DNA of 64,000 bases, taken from the NCBI GenBank assembly GCA_963576725.1, contig OY755242.1, positions 3,241,593 through 3,305,592 of the forward strand. The letters run 5' to 3'. A model generated the notes under the pieces. It was not told the origin of the DNA. It was given only the letters and a program-made list of their open reading frames with translations, and ran no database searches. The DNA comes from Azorinus chamasolen (Eukaryota > Mollusca > Bivalvia > Cardiida > Solecurtidae). Shown piece after piece: positions 1 to 12,500 of the stretch. Both the position numbers and the translations under genes were made by a program. Position 1 is the first letter of the stretch, and every line of letters starts with the position of its first letter.

Positions 1-144
1 TGTTGAATTCTGCATCATGCATGCGAGCCATGTCGCTAAATGTCAAGTCTTGCCCTAACGAACGATTTACTGATAGGCTTGATAGCAGAACTATTATGGA
101 CAAATCAAACTTCAAATGGAATTCATTGACCTATTCCGGTGACC

Positions 145-382
145 TTAACCCTTCTCTTGCTGAATTTTAAAAATCATCCCATGCCCTGTTGTATAATAAC
201 ATAATATCTTCATTGTGTACAAGTATTTCACTGTGCAATAACTGCTGTGGAGTGCACTGGTTGCACAATCAACGTGTAAATAGTGCAGACCCTGATGAGA
301 CGGCTCCTGCAGGAGCTGTCTCATCTGGGTCTTCACCCTTTACAGGTAGGTATATTGCCACGAATAGCAAGCGAAGGGTTAA
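145..382. mobile_element. TTAA-flanked MITE, 'CTTCGCTTGCTG' family, copy 1
   Basis: Begins TTAACCCTT and ends AAGGGTTAA, so TTAA lies at both ends next to CCCTT/AAGGG inverted termini. The interior carries a near-perfect palindrome around 293-335 (GATGAGACGGCTCCTGCAGG and its complement). TTAA plus CCC termini is the signature of piggyBac-type transposition; that assignment is an inference. Three further copies are at 26226, 27445 and 62854. The short ORFs inside it recur in the other copies and are not genes. Confidence 0.8.
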
Positions 383-1213
383 AACCATTTCCCCCACTCT
401 AGTCTCTACAAATAAATACAATCTAAATAAGATTTCTTAACCTTAGTGTTTACTGTTTACACATTCTCTTTAAAATATTGCAGCATTCTTGTCATAGAAT
501 CCAAAATAAAAGCTACAGACTGTCGTCTTCCTGACATATCCCTGAGATTGAGTTATGTGTTTTACATGATCTAACGGTTTTCCTGATCGCATTCAAATAT
601 CTATTTCGTCTTTATTTTCCACTGGCGTTATCTTAAGATGTTTATGTTTATATGAATTCACGTAGTGGCCAGAAATCCAGCAAGGTTATTATAAAGAATG
701 TGCATGAACGAGATTGTCGAAAATACATGACCTTCGAAAACACACAACGGGAGGATATAAATTTGTGCGCTGAACTCTGTTCAGTGACTCAATGTAGTCA
801 TTGATATTATCCAAATTACAGTGTGTCCAAAATGTTTTACTGTTACATGCAGCAGATGAGAACAAATTTGTTGAATCATATTTTTACTACGGTATTTGAA
901 TTTTAATGTTTTGTGGATAGATAAATACTATACAGGTATGAGCAAAATACAGTATATTTGATATGGATACAAAATACAAAAGCATATACATTTTTGAAAC
1001 ACATATTTTCTATATTTTGATAAGTGATGACAGCACTGTGTTTACACTTGTGAATACTTATACTAATGACGTCAACAGTTCTGTAATAACATGAACTCAC
1101 ACACTGATGAAAAGTCACTGAAATGGGTCAGTGAAACGTAGAAGTGTTAATTAGATCTATAGATATATCTAGATATTCTTATATTCTATAGTATTTTATT
1201 GGAAATATTTCAG
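383..1213. other. Unique AT-rich sequence, no recognised feature
   Basis: No convincing gene, repeat or RNA was seen. It is probably upstream or intronic sequence of the gene whose first visible exon starts at 1214. Confidence 0.4.
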
Positions 1214-1253
1214 CTAAAGGCAGGACTGGAAAAGGCATGCAGGCTCATTGAAG
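1214..1253 (+). CDS. Candidate exon of unidentified gene (gene 1, exon a)
   Basis: A 40-bp candidate exon sits between a good acceptor (ATATTTCAG ending at 1213) and a GTAATA donor at 1254. Read in phase 0 it encodes LKAGLEKACRLIE and ends with one base of a glycine codon (phase 1). The next candidate exon, at 2555, starts with exactly the two bases needed to complete that codon. I do not recognise the protein. The exon is very short, so the call rests on splice signals and phase agreement with the exons at 2555 and 24502. Transcript data would settle it. Confidence 0.4.
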
Positions 1254-1710
1254 GTAATATTCTATAAATATGAATAATGGTTATTTGTTTATTTAATTCT
1301 AATTATTAAAGCTAGAGGTTTTGATTCCTTACTTCAATGTGTGCGTATACATGTACATGTAAGCCTTATTGCATCACAATTTTTGAGTATGACGTCACCA
1401 ATATATGTGTAAATATCATTCTCAATGTGTAGGATTGCTTCTAGAAGTTTAAACAAAATGTGTAAGTTTATCATCGTTTTTTTTTAAATGCCCTTTTTTC
1501 ACATTTTTTTAGTAAAATGTGTTGATAGAATGTTCGTACCAACCTTTCTCTTTGTGTCATAACAGTTAATATACTTGAGGAGTGAAAGTAAAAGTGTTAA
1601 ATATCATATTTCGTGACCCAGTTGAAAACTTCATTTGAGCGGAGTCATGGGATGGTTTGTGTCAGTTGGCTTTGCACTAAATCTGTGTATGCTTTGTATT
1701 TGTGATTCAG

Positions 1711-1858
1711 TCTGTCTGTCCGTCCGTCTTCCCCTCCCTTTGCCCACCCATCTGTCTTTCAATCTGCCTGTCTGTCTGCCTACCCGCCTGTCTGTCTTTC
1801 TATCTGTCTGCCTGCCTGCCTCGTGACGTCTGTGCACGTCTGTCTATCTATATATCTA

Positions 1859-1895
<37 letters not shown>

Positions 1896-2078
1896 CCATC
1901 TGTCAGTCAGTCTATCTATCTATAGTCTGTCTACCTATTTGTCTATCTGCCTGTCATACTGTCTATTTATATGTCTATCTATCTGACTATTGATCTGTCT
2001 GTCTATCTAAGTATCTATCTGTCTCCCTGCATGCCTGTCAGTCTGTCCATCCGTATATTTGTTTCTGTCTATGTTCGT
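1711..2078. repeat. TCTG/TCTA tetranucleotide microsatellite
   Basis: About 370 bp of degenerate (TCTG)n and (TCTA)n with a pure TCTA run near 1860-1895. The ORFs on both strands across it (Ser/Leu/Val/Cys-rich or Asp/Arg-rich) are low-complexity artefacts. Confidence 0.95.
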
Positions 2079-2554
2079 CTGTGTGGCAAAATTCTCTTGC
2101 TTATTGCAATCTCTAGTTCTTCCTAATCTCATATATTTTACAGAAAATGGCATTGTCCCTCAAGAAGCTGTATCGTATGGCAAATTACCTGCACACGTAC
2201 ACATTATCTGATTTCGAAACATGTTCTTGAAAATTCAGGATCGCGTACGCATACGTGTAGACACACATATATGTACTCGTACAAGTAAGAAATTGAAATC
2301 TCTCTATTATGTTGTTAGAATTATTTATCTGTTATGGTGTGTATTGTAGCACTTGTTTTCTCTTGAGTTCATCCTTAGCTCGTCTGTTTTGAAGAAAAAA
2401 CTTCAATCTAACTCATTAATCAAGAGGTATAAGAGGTATCTACATGAAACTTCATATGTGGGTAGATCTCATTGAGGAGAGGGACCCTACATAACTCTTG
2501 AATTCAAAATTTTGCAGTTAGCGCCCTTCATTTTTTCAATTTGTTTTAATTTAG

Positions 2555-2674
2555 GTGGACAAGCACCAAATCAGACGAGTGTTGGAGCCACATGCGTGAC
2601 GTCTCTTGTTACTTCTGTCGTTGAATGTATTGCAATCCTGTTGTGGTGCAATCTTTCAAAAACAAGATATGAGA
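2555..2674 (+). CDS. Candidate exon of unidentified gene (gene 1, exon b), hydrophobic segment
   Basis: A 120-bp candidate exon between a pyrimidine-rich acceptor (TTTTAATTTAG) and a consensus donor (AGAGTAAGT). It is phase 1 at both ends and open throughout. It encodes about 40 residues beginning GQAPNQTSVGATCV, followed by a hydrophobic stretch of about 20 residues (LVTSVVECIAILLWCNL) and then basic residues (SKTRYE), so a membrane-spanning helix is possible. It joins in phase both to the candidate exon at 1214 and to the terminal exon at 24502. The protein family is not recognised. Confidence 0.45.
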
Positions 2675-2830
2675 GTAAGTTCTTCGAAGTAATGTAATGA
2701 AATGTAATGATAACACAATTATATGGAATAATGATGCATAGTCTATTCCAAATGTTTACTTTGAAAATAAAATGAGTAATCACCCCTAGGCATTTTCTGA
2801 TAATATGAGCTGCCATGAGGTTTGGCTAAT

Positions 2831-3075
2831 TTAACCCTTCCCTCATATAAACATGTTTTCACGCATTTGCAAACAGAGTATACCTAGATCAGACAACTCC
2901 TAGAGGAGCCGACTCATCAGGATCTATTCTGTTTGCTAATAGAATTTCAAAGATCTGTGTCTTTACTTTATAAAATGGCTACAATTCTCCACCTTCCATA
3001 TTTCATTATAACCTTTTTGTCCATGAATATTCAGTAGGTATTGAAATTTGTAACACAGAACAGGGAAAGGGTTAA
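2831..3075. mobile_element. TTAA-flanked MITE, 'GGGAAAGGGTTAA' subfamily
   Basis: Starts TTAACCCTTCCCTCATATAA and ends CAGGGAAAGGGTTAA. The centre has the AGACAACTCCTAGAGGAGCC inverted core. Same subfamily as 29768-30017 and the inverted copy at 48202-48451. Confidence 0.8.
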
Positions 3076-3222
3076 AATACCCTCTTTACTATCTGAAAGG
3101 ACTTGGGCATTTGTGCTTGACTTTGTAAAATCATATCAGGGATTATCCTAGGTTAGAAGTATATTATGTAAAAACACAATGTCTGCTTAGAAACAGTTAC
3201 CATATGATCCTTTTATATCCAG

Positions 3223-3530
3223 GACCGGCCGCATGGCTCAGTGGTAGAGCGTCCGCCTGCGGTACGGAAGGTCGTGGGTTCGATCCCCGGCCGCGAAAGA
3301 CCAAAAGTCGTTAAAATTTGGTACTAGTAGCTCCCTTGACATTAAAAGGTGTAGTTCTAGGACTGGTCGGCCTGGTGTCAGGATAATGTGACTGGGTGGG
3401 GGTGCCCTTGCCATGTGCCCGTGGCAGGGGTATTTCAGTGAGGCAACATAACTTGTCTCATGCGGGTGCCATCTGCAAATAACTGAAATACTGTTGGTCG
3501 GACGTTAAATCTAACTCACTCACTCACTCC
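3223..3530 (+). mobile_element. tRNA-derived SINE, copy 1
   Basis: The head resembles a tRNA with a pol III A box (TGGCTCAGTGG, 3234-3244) and B box (GGTTCGATCCC, 3278-3288). The body runs about 310 bp and ends in an (ACTC)n tail. A second copy at 18182-18495 matches over its whole length, including the non-tRNA body, so this is a SINE and not a tRNA gene. The acceptor stem does not pair properly. Confidence 0.85.
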
Positions 3531-3683
3531 TTTATAGCCAAAACCCAGACAAAGAAATAAAATGCACATCAAAAGGCACTGTCACGTCTGCCGTAGCATA
3601 CAAATAACCTATTGTTTCAGTTCAGTATTTAGAAAATACTGCATCTTGTTCAGTGTTCACAACTGGATCAAACTTTATGTTCA

Positions 3684-3900
3684 TTAACCCTTTCCTCCAT
3701 ATATACGCTTTTCTACACAACCTTTGCACACAAAGTAGACCCAGATCAGAAGGCTCCTATAGGAACGGTCTGATAGGGGTCTGCTCTGTTTTCTTGTACC
3801 ATGGCTAATAATTATTGTGTCCATATGTTATTATAACAATTTTTTATCAATTTAATTAATATTCATGACATCATTAAACCCCTTCACTGTTCAATATTCA
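3684..3900. mobile_element. TTAA-flanked MITE, 'CTCCATAAATA' family (fragment)
   Basis: Starts TTAACCCTTTCCTCCATATA and contains the GACCCAGATCAGA...TCTGAT palindromic core. The far end is degenerate around the ATTCATG motif and its boundary is approximate. Confidence 0.65.
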
Positions 3901-3944
3901 TGTAATTTTTAATGACGTCAGGATTATAACTGATTTTAGGTGGT

Positions 3945-4348
3945 CGTATATTGGCGTGACCCTGTCTGTCTGTTCATTCGTTCGTCTGTCAATATTTTGC
4001 TTGTCCTGGAAAACTTTTTGACGGATATTAATGAAACGTCACACAAATCTTCAATGCATCATGATCTGAAGCTGAATCGATTCTGAGGTTCACTTGATTT
4101 ATCGTTATTAATTTATGGCCCTTTCACTAAAAAAATGATACAAATATATGCAAATATGAGAATGGCCGTAACTGTTTCTTTTTAAATATTTACTTCAATT
4201 TTTTTTATATTTTATCAGATATTACCTTTAAATAAGGATTTTTACATATAAATGCGTTTTTATGCTATTTTATCGTAAGTTATGGCCCTTTAACTTTGTG
4301 CATTCTTTGCTTTGTTCGTCAGTCAACTTTTCGTTTGTCTGTCGTTTT
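3945..4348. repeat. Pearl-like repeat remnant, left part, split by the 4349-7146 element
   Basis: Contains the genus-style 'ttatggccctttcac' motifs seen in other tandem-repeat elements of the window. The similar sequence at 7147-7334 ('attgcccttgcac', 'atgaggatggttataac') looks like its continuation, so the 4349-7146 element appears to have inserted into it. Confidence 0.5.
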
Positions 4349-7146
4349 TTAGCTCACCAGAGCACAAAGTGCTCAGGGTGAGCTTTTGTGATCGCCCGTT
4401 GTCCTTCGGCGTGCGTCGTCCGTCGTTCGTCGTCCGTCGTCAACAATTTGTACCTTTAAAATTTTTCTCCTCTGAATCTACAGGGATCTCAACTTTCATC
4501 TTTGGCACATAGCATCATATTCAGGTCCTCTACAAAAGTTATATAAATTATGCCCCTGGGGTCAAAATTGACCCCGCCCCTGGTGCCTTGTTTTCAATAG
4601 AAACATATAGTAAAATTTTGAAAATCTTCTCCTCTGAAAGCAGAAGCTTCTCAGCTTTAATAATTGGCACATAGCATCATGTTTAGGTCCTCTACAAAAG
4701 TTATATAAATTATGGCCCTAGGGTCAAAATTGGCCCCGCCCCAGGCGTGGGCAGTTTTCAATAGAATCATATAGTGCAAATTTTGAAAATCTTCTTCTCT
4801 GAAACTGTAAGGTTCTCAGCTTTCATATTAAGCACATAGCATCATATTCAGGTCCTCTACAAAAGTTATATAAATTTTGGCCCGGGGTCAAAATTGGCCC
4901 CGCCCCAGGGGTGGGCAGTTTCCAATAGAAACAAATAGTGAAATCTTTGAAAATCTTCTCTGAAACTGGAAGGCTCTCAGCTTTCATATTTGGCACACAG
5001 CATCATGTTCCGGTCCTCTACATAAGTTATATTGTTTATGGCCCCGGGGTCAAAATTGGCCCCGCCCTATGGGTGGGCAGTTTTCAATAGAAACAAATAG
5101 TGAAATCTTTGAAAATCTTCTTCTCTGAAACTGGAAGGCTCTCAGCTTTCATATTTGGCACATAGCATTATTTTCAGGTCCTCTACAAAAACTATATAAA
5201 TAATGGCCCGGGGTCAAAATTGGCCCCGCCCCAGGAGTGGGCACTTTTCAATAGAAACAAATAGTGAAATCTTTGAAAATCTTCTTGTCTGAAACTGGAA
5301 GGTTCTCAGCTTTCATATTTGGCACAGAGCATCATGTTCAGGTCCTCTACAAAAGTTATATAAATTATGGTCCCTGGGTCAAAATTGGCCCCGCCCCAGG
5401 GGTGGACAGTTTTCGATAGAAACAAATAGTGAAATCTTTGAAAATCTTCTTGTCTGAAATTGGAAGGTTCTCAGCTTTCATATTTGGCACAGCGCATCAT
5501 GTTCAGGTCCTCTACAAAAGTTATATAAATTATGGTCCCGGGGTCAAAATTGGCCCCGCCCCAGGGGTGGGCAGTTTTCAATAGAAACAAATAGTGAAAT
5601 CTTTGAAAATCTTCTCTGAAACTGGAAGGCTCTCAGCTTTCATATTTGGCACACAGCATCATGTTCCGGTCCTCTACATAAGTTATATTATTTATGGCCC
5701 CGGGGTCAAAATTGGCCCCGCCCCATGGGTGGGCAGTTTTCAATAGAAACAAATAGTGAAATCTTTGAAAATCTTCTTCTCTGAAACTGGAAGGCTCTCA
5801 GCTTTCATATTTGGCACATAGCACTATTTTCAGGTCCTCTACAAAAACTATATAAATAATGGCCCCGGGGTCAAAATTGGCCCCGCCCCAGGAGTGGGCA
5901 CTTTTCAATAGAAACAAATAGTGAAATCTTTGAAAATCTTCTTGTCTGAAACTGGAAGGTTCTCAGCTTTCATATTTGGCACAGAGCATCATGTTCAGGT
6001 CCTCTACAAAAGTTATATAAATGATGGTCCCTGGGTCAAAATTGGCCCCGCCCCAGGGGTGGACAGTTTTCGATAGAAACAAATAGTGAAATCTTTGAAA
6101 ATCTTCTTGTCTGAAACTGGAAGGTTCTCAGCTTTCATATTTGGCACAGAGCATCATGTTCAGATCCTCTACAAAAGTTATATAAATTATGGTCCGGGGG
6201 TCAAAATTGGCCCCGCCCCAGGGGTGGGCAGTTTTCAATAGAAACAAATAGTGAAATCTTTGAAAATCTTCTTGTCTGAAACTGGAAGGTTCTCAGCTTT
6301 CATATTTGGCACAGAGCATTATTTTCAGGTCCTCTACAAAAACTATATAAATAATGGCCCCGGGGTCAAAATTGGCCCCGCCCCAGGAGTGGGCACTTTT
6401 CAATAGAAACAAATAGTGAAATCTTTGAAAATCTTCTTGTCTGAAACTGGAAGGTTCTCAGCTTTCATATTTGGCACAGAGCATCATGTTCAGGTCCTCT
6501 ACAAAAGTTATATAAATTATGGTCCCTGGGTCAAAATTGGCCCCGCCCCAGGGGTGGGCAGTTTTCGATAGAAACAAATAGTGAAATCTTTGAAAATCTT
6601 CTTGTCTGAAACTGGAAGGTTCTCAGCTTTCATATTTGGCACAGAGCATCATGTTCAGGTCCTCTACAAAAGTTATATAAATTATGGTCCCTGGGTCAAA
6701 ATTGGCCCCGCCCCAGGGGTGGGCAGTTTTCGATAGAAACAAATAGTGAAATCTTTGAAAATCTTCTTGTCTGAAACTGGAAGGTTCTCAGCTTTCATAT
6801 TTGGCACAGAGCATCATGTTCAGGTCCTCTACAAAAGTTATATAAATTATGACCCTGGGGTCAAAATTGGCCCTGCCACAGGGGTAGGCAGTTTTCAATA
6901 GAAACGTATCGAGAAAACTTTGAAAATCTTCTTCTCTGAAACTGGAAGGTTAATCTCAGCTTTCATATTTGGCTCATAGCATCATGTTCAGGTCCTCTAC
7001 AAGTTTTTCTAAATTATTCCTCTGGGGTCAATATTGGCCCGCTCCAGGGCCGGCTAGTTTTCTATAGAAACATATTAAGTGAAAACTTTGAAATTCTTCT
7101 CCTGATTGTCTGGTGAGCGCTTCAGGGCCATTCTGGCCCTCTTGTT
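4349..7146 (+). mobile_element. TTAGCTC...CTCTTGT element with ~164-bp internal array
   Basis: Begins TTAGCTCACCAGAGC with a subterminal hairpin (GAGCACAAAGTGCTC). It ends GGTGAGCGC followed by the hairpin AGGGCCATTCTGGCCCT and CTTGT. Between lie about 16 monomers of ~162-165 bp, each with 'TCAAAATTGGCCCCGCCCC' and 'TCAGCTTTCATATTTGGCAC'. Four-monomer blocks of about 654 bp are repeated (compare 4970-5050 with 5620-5710). The layout (short unique ends, internal tandem core) resembles the bivalve Pearl family; that assignment is an inference. No coding capacity was seen. Confidence 0.85.
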
Positions 7147-7334
7147 TTCTGTTAAAAGAATATCAATAAAACTTCCTACACATATTTTATTGAACAAAAT
7201 CAGAAGCTGAGTTGATTTTGAAGTTCATTCAAATTGTTGTTACAAATTGTTTGTTATTGCCCTTGCACTTTACCTAAATCTGCAAAAATGAGGATGGTTA
7301 TAACATTTTATTGAATAAGATATTCACTTCATTT

Positions 7335-7817
7335 TTAGCTCGTCTGTTTCGAAGAAACCAGGAGCTATTATCGTAACTATGGCGTCCGTGTTGTTGTTGT
7401 TGTCATTGTCGTCTGAAATCTTAACATTGACCATAACTTCTTCAATTTTTCATTTGCAACCTTCATTTTTGGCTCGTCTGTTTCGAAGAAATCACAAGCT
7501 ATTGTTATAACTTGGGCGTCCGCGTCGTTTTTGTCGTTGTCCTCCGAAATCTTAACATTGACCATAACTCGAAAAGTATAAGAGGTATCAACATGAAACT
7601 TCATAGGTTAGTAGATCTCATTGAAGGGAAGGCCTCTACATAAGAACCATAAATTTTGGAGTTATTGCCCTTTATATTTTTTGACAATGATGACAGACAA
7701 GCGTTTGCACCCGCTTGCGGTGCTCTTGTTGGTATGCATGTTCATCTTGACAAGGCCTATCCACACATACCTAAATGATAACAGACGAGTATTCGCATCC
7801 ACTTGCGGTGCTCTTGT
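7335..7817 (+). mobile_element. TTAGCTCGTCTG...GCTCTTGTT element with a nested copy of itself
   Basis: The outer copy begins TTAGCTCGTCTGTTTCGAAG and ends CTTGCGGTGCTCTTGT. A second copy (about 7468-7730) with the same two ends lies inside it, interrupting the motif 'ttcat|ttttggtatgcatg' that is intact at 29393-29410. The related single copy at 29264-29463 has the same ends. Confidence 0.7.
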
Positions 7818-8069
7818 TATACCACCCTTTTGACAAAATGGAGGTATATTGCTTTGCACATATCGGTAGGTCGGTAGATTGATGGTTTCCGAACAATTAC
7901 TAATAAACGACTTGGCATAGAATCTTCAAACTTGTGTGATGGTTGGTCATGACTGTAATGGCGGGCTATAGTGATGACGTGGTGAAAATCGCAAGACCTA
8001 GAAATTAATTTTACATGGGCATTTCTTCAGAAGTAATTTTGAAAAACGTACAAAAACATTAAATTAGTC

Positions 8070-9076
8070 ATGAGTGAGGTAAATGTTGAAGACATGCTGT
8101 CAGAAAGTGATGCTGAGACCGAAAATGGACTTGTTTTCAATGTCGAAACGAGCAACCCGTACGAAGCTGGTGGGTGGGGTCAGCCAGGCAATGCCGACGA
8201 ATGGCAGGTTCATCGTGAGAGAAAACGTAAGAGAAACCGTACAGGAATTTTTGAGAGCTTGTCTAAAGATGATCAACTCAGTGCAATATTTAAGAAACTG
8301 TTAGATATTCAAGGGGCTCAGCAAGAGATACACGGACTGCGGTCGAGAGTAAACAAACATGACGAAGAGCTACACGAAACAAAGCGTGGTATAGACATTA
8401 ATTCCAGACATATTAGGACACTCGCATACAAACAAATTGACATTGAAACAAGACAAAAACAAAATAACATAATTCTACGAGGTTTCAAAGACACGGGAAA
8501 TGAGAACCTGCATGACCTAGTGAACGATGTAATACATGACTGGCTGGAGGTAGACCCCAGACAGCTGTGTATAGTAAACGTACATCGAGTAGGGTGGTAT
8601 GTTGGGGCGGTTAAGAGGGCCAAACGTAGGAACGACGTCGTGCGACGACCTATTCTTGTATCATTTCGAATAAGGAAGATGCAGACTACGTTTTTGATCA
8701 GGCGGCCAAGTTCAAGGGCTCAGAGTTCGCTATTGACCGTGATTATCCGTCTGAGGTTGCGGCAGCAAGGCGACGCATCTGGAATGACTTCAAGAGACTG
8801 CGCCAAGATAACCCGCGAGCCAAAGTTGCCTTGAAGTATCCGGCAAGAGTGGAAATCGACGGAAAAACAGTAATAGATGAATTTCCTGGCTGGTACGAGC
8901 TAATGCATGAGCGTTCATCCTTCGATTACACCCAAAACACGAGCTATACACAGTCAGCTGTGCCAAATCGAAACGTTACTAGTAAACCACCCCGCGGCAG
9001 CAACCCGCAGACGGAACGTCAGCGTGATCAGGGTCAAAATCCAAAAACTCCCAGCCTACCAGGGTCAAGCCTATAA
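8070..9076 (+). pseudogene. LINE ORF1 (coiled coil + RRM-like), frameshifted
   Basis: The start MSEVNVEDMLSESDAE is acidic, followed by a basic patch (HRERKRKRNR, residues ~49-58), a likely coiled coil (about residues 85-135) and an RRM-like segment with NNIILRGFKDTGNENLHDLV and NVHRVG. This layout matches L1-type ORF1 RNA-binding proteins. The frame breaks near 8670 after RRPILVSF; the expected C-terminal part (YVFDQAAKFKGSEFAIDRDY and onward) continues in another frame that stays open to 9076. A further Ser/Gln-rich stretch to 9374 may be more of ORF1 after a second shift. Its role would be to coat LINE RNA and aid target-primed reverse transcription. Confidence 0.8.
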
Positions 9077-9540
9077 TGCAGACACTGAATCCGACAGCGA
9101 TCGAGATCGCGATCAGACTCAGCGAAAGTTCATAAGCGGTGATGAACAAAACAATAATGTAAAACAATCTCACAGTGCGCAAAGTAAACAAGTGAAAAGA
9201 TCAAACATAGCTGTGAGTGTGAATGGCAATTCTGTGCAGAAAACACAACCGTGTGCAACACACGGTGTGTCTTCTTCACAGAATGACACGATTCAGCATA
9301 TATCCTCTCAATTATCCATTGATGAACATAATTCACAATCACAGTCATTGTTAAATCCAAGTGTAACATGTTAATCCAGTCCGAATAACTCAACACAGCA
9401 AATTTCTTCTGATAAACATACAGAGTGTGTAAACACAGATGACACGATACCGTTGGTGAGTAGTGAGGGGATTTCGCACGAGGCAGATGAGACTATAACC
9501 TCTGACACGGGTAGGCGGGTGTCACGTGCATAGGACAGCG

Positions 9541-12500
9541 CGGTGTGTACTCGATTTGCATTGTTAAATGTACAGTCGCTCCCAAACAAACTGAACAGTA
9601 AGGAAATAGCTGATATTTTCGACAAGTGTGACTTAAAGGCGACCTCTTAAATCCAGAAATGGAAGGAGAACGTCGGATATCTGTACTATTTCATTTTTGT
9701 CGTACCCTTTATTACTTTTCTACAGTTACTCTGTTTGCAGCTCAATCATTGAGTACACTAGCGATAGGTGGATACAGTATGTTCAATTAAATGGTTGCTG
9801 TCGCGGTTGTTGTAGATTTGTCGGAGAGGGGATACGTTTATTTACACTGTTTGTCTTTTGGGATGGGGATGGAATAAGGGTGAGGTTGGGCGCCCATAAA
9901 CCGGTTTAAACCCCCGGTGACTTTTGTCACTGACCGTTCCAAGGCGGTACTTCCATCTTCCTCCTATTGTATGTTTGTTTTGTCTTTGTGCGTCTCTTGT
10001 TGTTTTTTCTACCTATGTACATTTGCTGTTTCCTTGTGTTGCTGTTCGGGCGAGTGTTTGTTCTGTATGTGGTGTTTCCTGCATGACTCATTTTTGTACT
10101 TTGATTATGTTTGTAGAAAGTTGGACAAATGAATTGAGCGATATTGAATATGAAGGATTTAAACATTTTGCGTTACATAGAAAAAGATCATTTAATGCAA
10201 AGAGAGATTCTGGCGGAGTTGTAATTTATGTCCGTGACAAATTGGTAACTCACAATATGCTGTATAAATGTACTGACGATAATATTCTTTGGTTACATTT
10301 AGACAGTGATGCATTTGGCCTAAATGGTGATTTTTTTCTATGTCTTTGCTATAACCCCCACAGGGATCCAGCAGTGAGGCGCAAAATGATAAATTATCAA
10401 GCTTTGACAAAATTTACAATGATATAGTCGAAATTGAAAGTCTTGCAGAAAATCATTGTAATTTCTTGGTTTGTGGTGACTTTAATGCAAGAAGTGGCAC
10501 ATTGTATGATTTTGTTGAAAATAATGTATCCTTACAAGCAGATGTGTTGCCAGATGATTATACATTTGATTTACAATTGCCAACAAGGCACTCAAAGGAT
10601 TCGGTTGTAAATGAATATGGCAGACTTTTAACTAGTTTGTGCAAAGAAACGAGCATTCGTATATTGAATGGTCGTTTTGGCGATGACAAGTCAATAGGTA
10701 AGTGTACATATGTGGGAACTAAAGGTCAGTCTCTGGTTGATTATGTGTTGATAAGCAAAAATATGCTAGATTTGGTGTCTGAATTTGCAGTGCACGATCC
10801 AAATATCATTTCGGATCACTGTCTTATAACATTTACTCTTAAATCATATACTAATTTTGTAGAACAGGAAATTGTTGTGAAAACAAATACCAGAATTTTA
10901 CAAAGATTCAGTACAGATATAAGTTTAATGAAGATAAAAAAGATCATTTTTTGAATTCGATCGATTCGGATGGTTTTATAAATGAAATCTCAGGCTTAAC
11001 AGATAATGTAAAACTGCAAACGATGGTGAAAGTATTGATAAAAATTTGTCAGAATTTAATAATCTTTTGCAATCCCGCTGCGATCTGGTTTTTAAGAAGA
11101 AACTTCATTCAGACACCGTTACTGGTCATAAACAGAGCAGAACAGACAAAAAGCAGCCTTGGTTTAATGACAAGTGTGAAGAATACAGAGACACTTTATA
11201 TCAGCATTTAAACAGTTTTAGATCAGATCCTTCAGGAAATAATAGAGAGGATTTAGTTAGGGCACGTTCCGTATATAAGCGAACCCTGAGGCAAAGTAGA
11301 ATAATTTTGATAAAAAAACAGAAAAACTACTTGAAGCAAAGACCAAAAACGCAAAGATGTACTGGAAGATGTTAAAAGGGGTGTATATGCAAAATAAGTC
11401 TAAACAACTGTCATCTCGAGATTTTGAAATTTATTTTAAAGCTATTAATAATCCGGAGAGTGATTTTTATCAACCGGATGAGGATGTTCTGTATTTTAAT
11501 GACAGGTATATTAATGGCGAATTCCAAATAATGTTCGATGAGCTAAATTCAGAGATTTCTCAAGAAGATATTACTAAGTCTATTAGGGATCTAAAGAACG
11601 GTAAGTCAGGAGGACCTGATTTATATATAAATGAGATATTTAAACACAGTAACCACCATATTGTGAAATACTTACATGAACTTTTTAATAGAATTCTAAA
11701 TGCGGGTTATTTCCCCAAAGTTTGGTCTGAAGGCTATATAGTACCAATTCACAAGAAATCTAGTATTGATAATGTGGAAAATTACCGCGGAATTACGCTA
11801 CTGACCTGCCTCGGCAAACTTTTCACACGTATTTTGAATTCACGTTTAAACTGTTGGGCTGAAGACTATAATGTTTACATAGAGGCTCAAGCAGGATTTC
11901 GACAAAATATGGGCACGGTAGATAATGTTTTCATATTGCATAGTATTATTACACATCAATTAAACAATGGTAAAAAACTTTTTTGCTCCTTCGTAGATTT
12001 TACGAAGGCGTTTGACTATGTAGTACGGGAAAATCTGTGGTTGAAATTGATTAAATCTGGAGTCCGGGGAAATATTCTTAATGTTATTAAATCGATGTAT
12101 TCTGAAATCAAGGCCAAAGTCAAATATGAAAATATGCTCAGCGACGATTTTGTTTGTAATTTAGGAGTACGACAGGGGGAATCTCTCTCACCTTTCCTGT
12201 TTTCAATGTATCTAAATGACCTGGAACAAGAATTTTCTCTAAAGGGAGCCGATGGAGTCGAGCTTGATATGTTCAAACTTTTCATACTGATGTATGCCGA
12301 TGATATCATAGTGATGTCAGAATCTGCAGAAGGTCTACAGAAAGGTCTTAATATTCTTGAAAATTACTGTATGAAATGGAAACTGACTGTGAATACTTCT
12401 AAAACAAAATGTATGGTGTTCAGAAAAGGGGGATTACTAAGGCGGGATATTAGTTTCTTTTATGGTAATAACAAATTGGTAATTGTAAGCAAATTTGTTT

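Noticed and set aside
1631..1986. Overlapping ORFs on both strands with Cys/Leu/Ser or Arg/Asp/Thr repeats
   Set aside because: They are translations of the TCTG/TCTA microsatellite.
3231..3300. tRNA gene
   Set aside because: A and B boxes are present, but the acceptor stem fails to pair and the similarity to 18182-18495 extends 240 bp beyond the tRNA part, so it is a SINE head.
4349..7146. CRISPR-like or prokaryotic repeat array
   Set aside because: Monomers are contiguous ~164-bp units without spacers, in an intron-bearing eukaryotic context.
4349..7146. Calling the TTAGCTC elements Helitrons
   Set aside because: The ends lack the CTRR terminus and three related copies have 6-7 bp flanking duplications; the mechanism is left open.
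9697..10132. Cys/Phe-rich ORFs near 9.7-10.1 kb, repeated at 40.5-40.8 and 44.4-44.8 kb
   Set aside because: They are the Naiad untranslated tail; the recurrence reflects copy number, not coding conservation.
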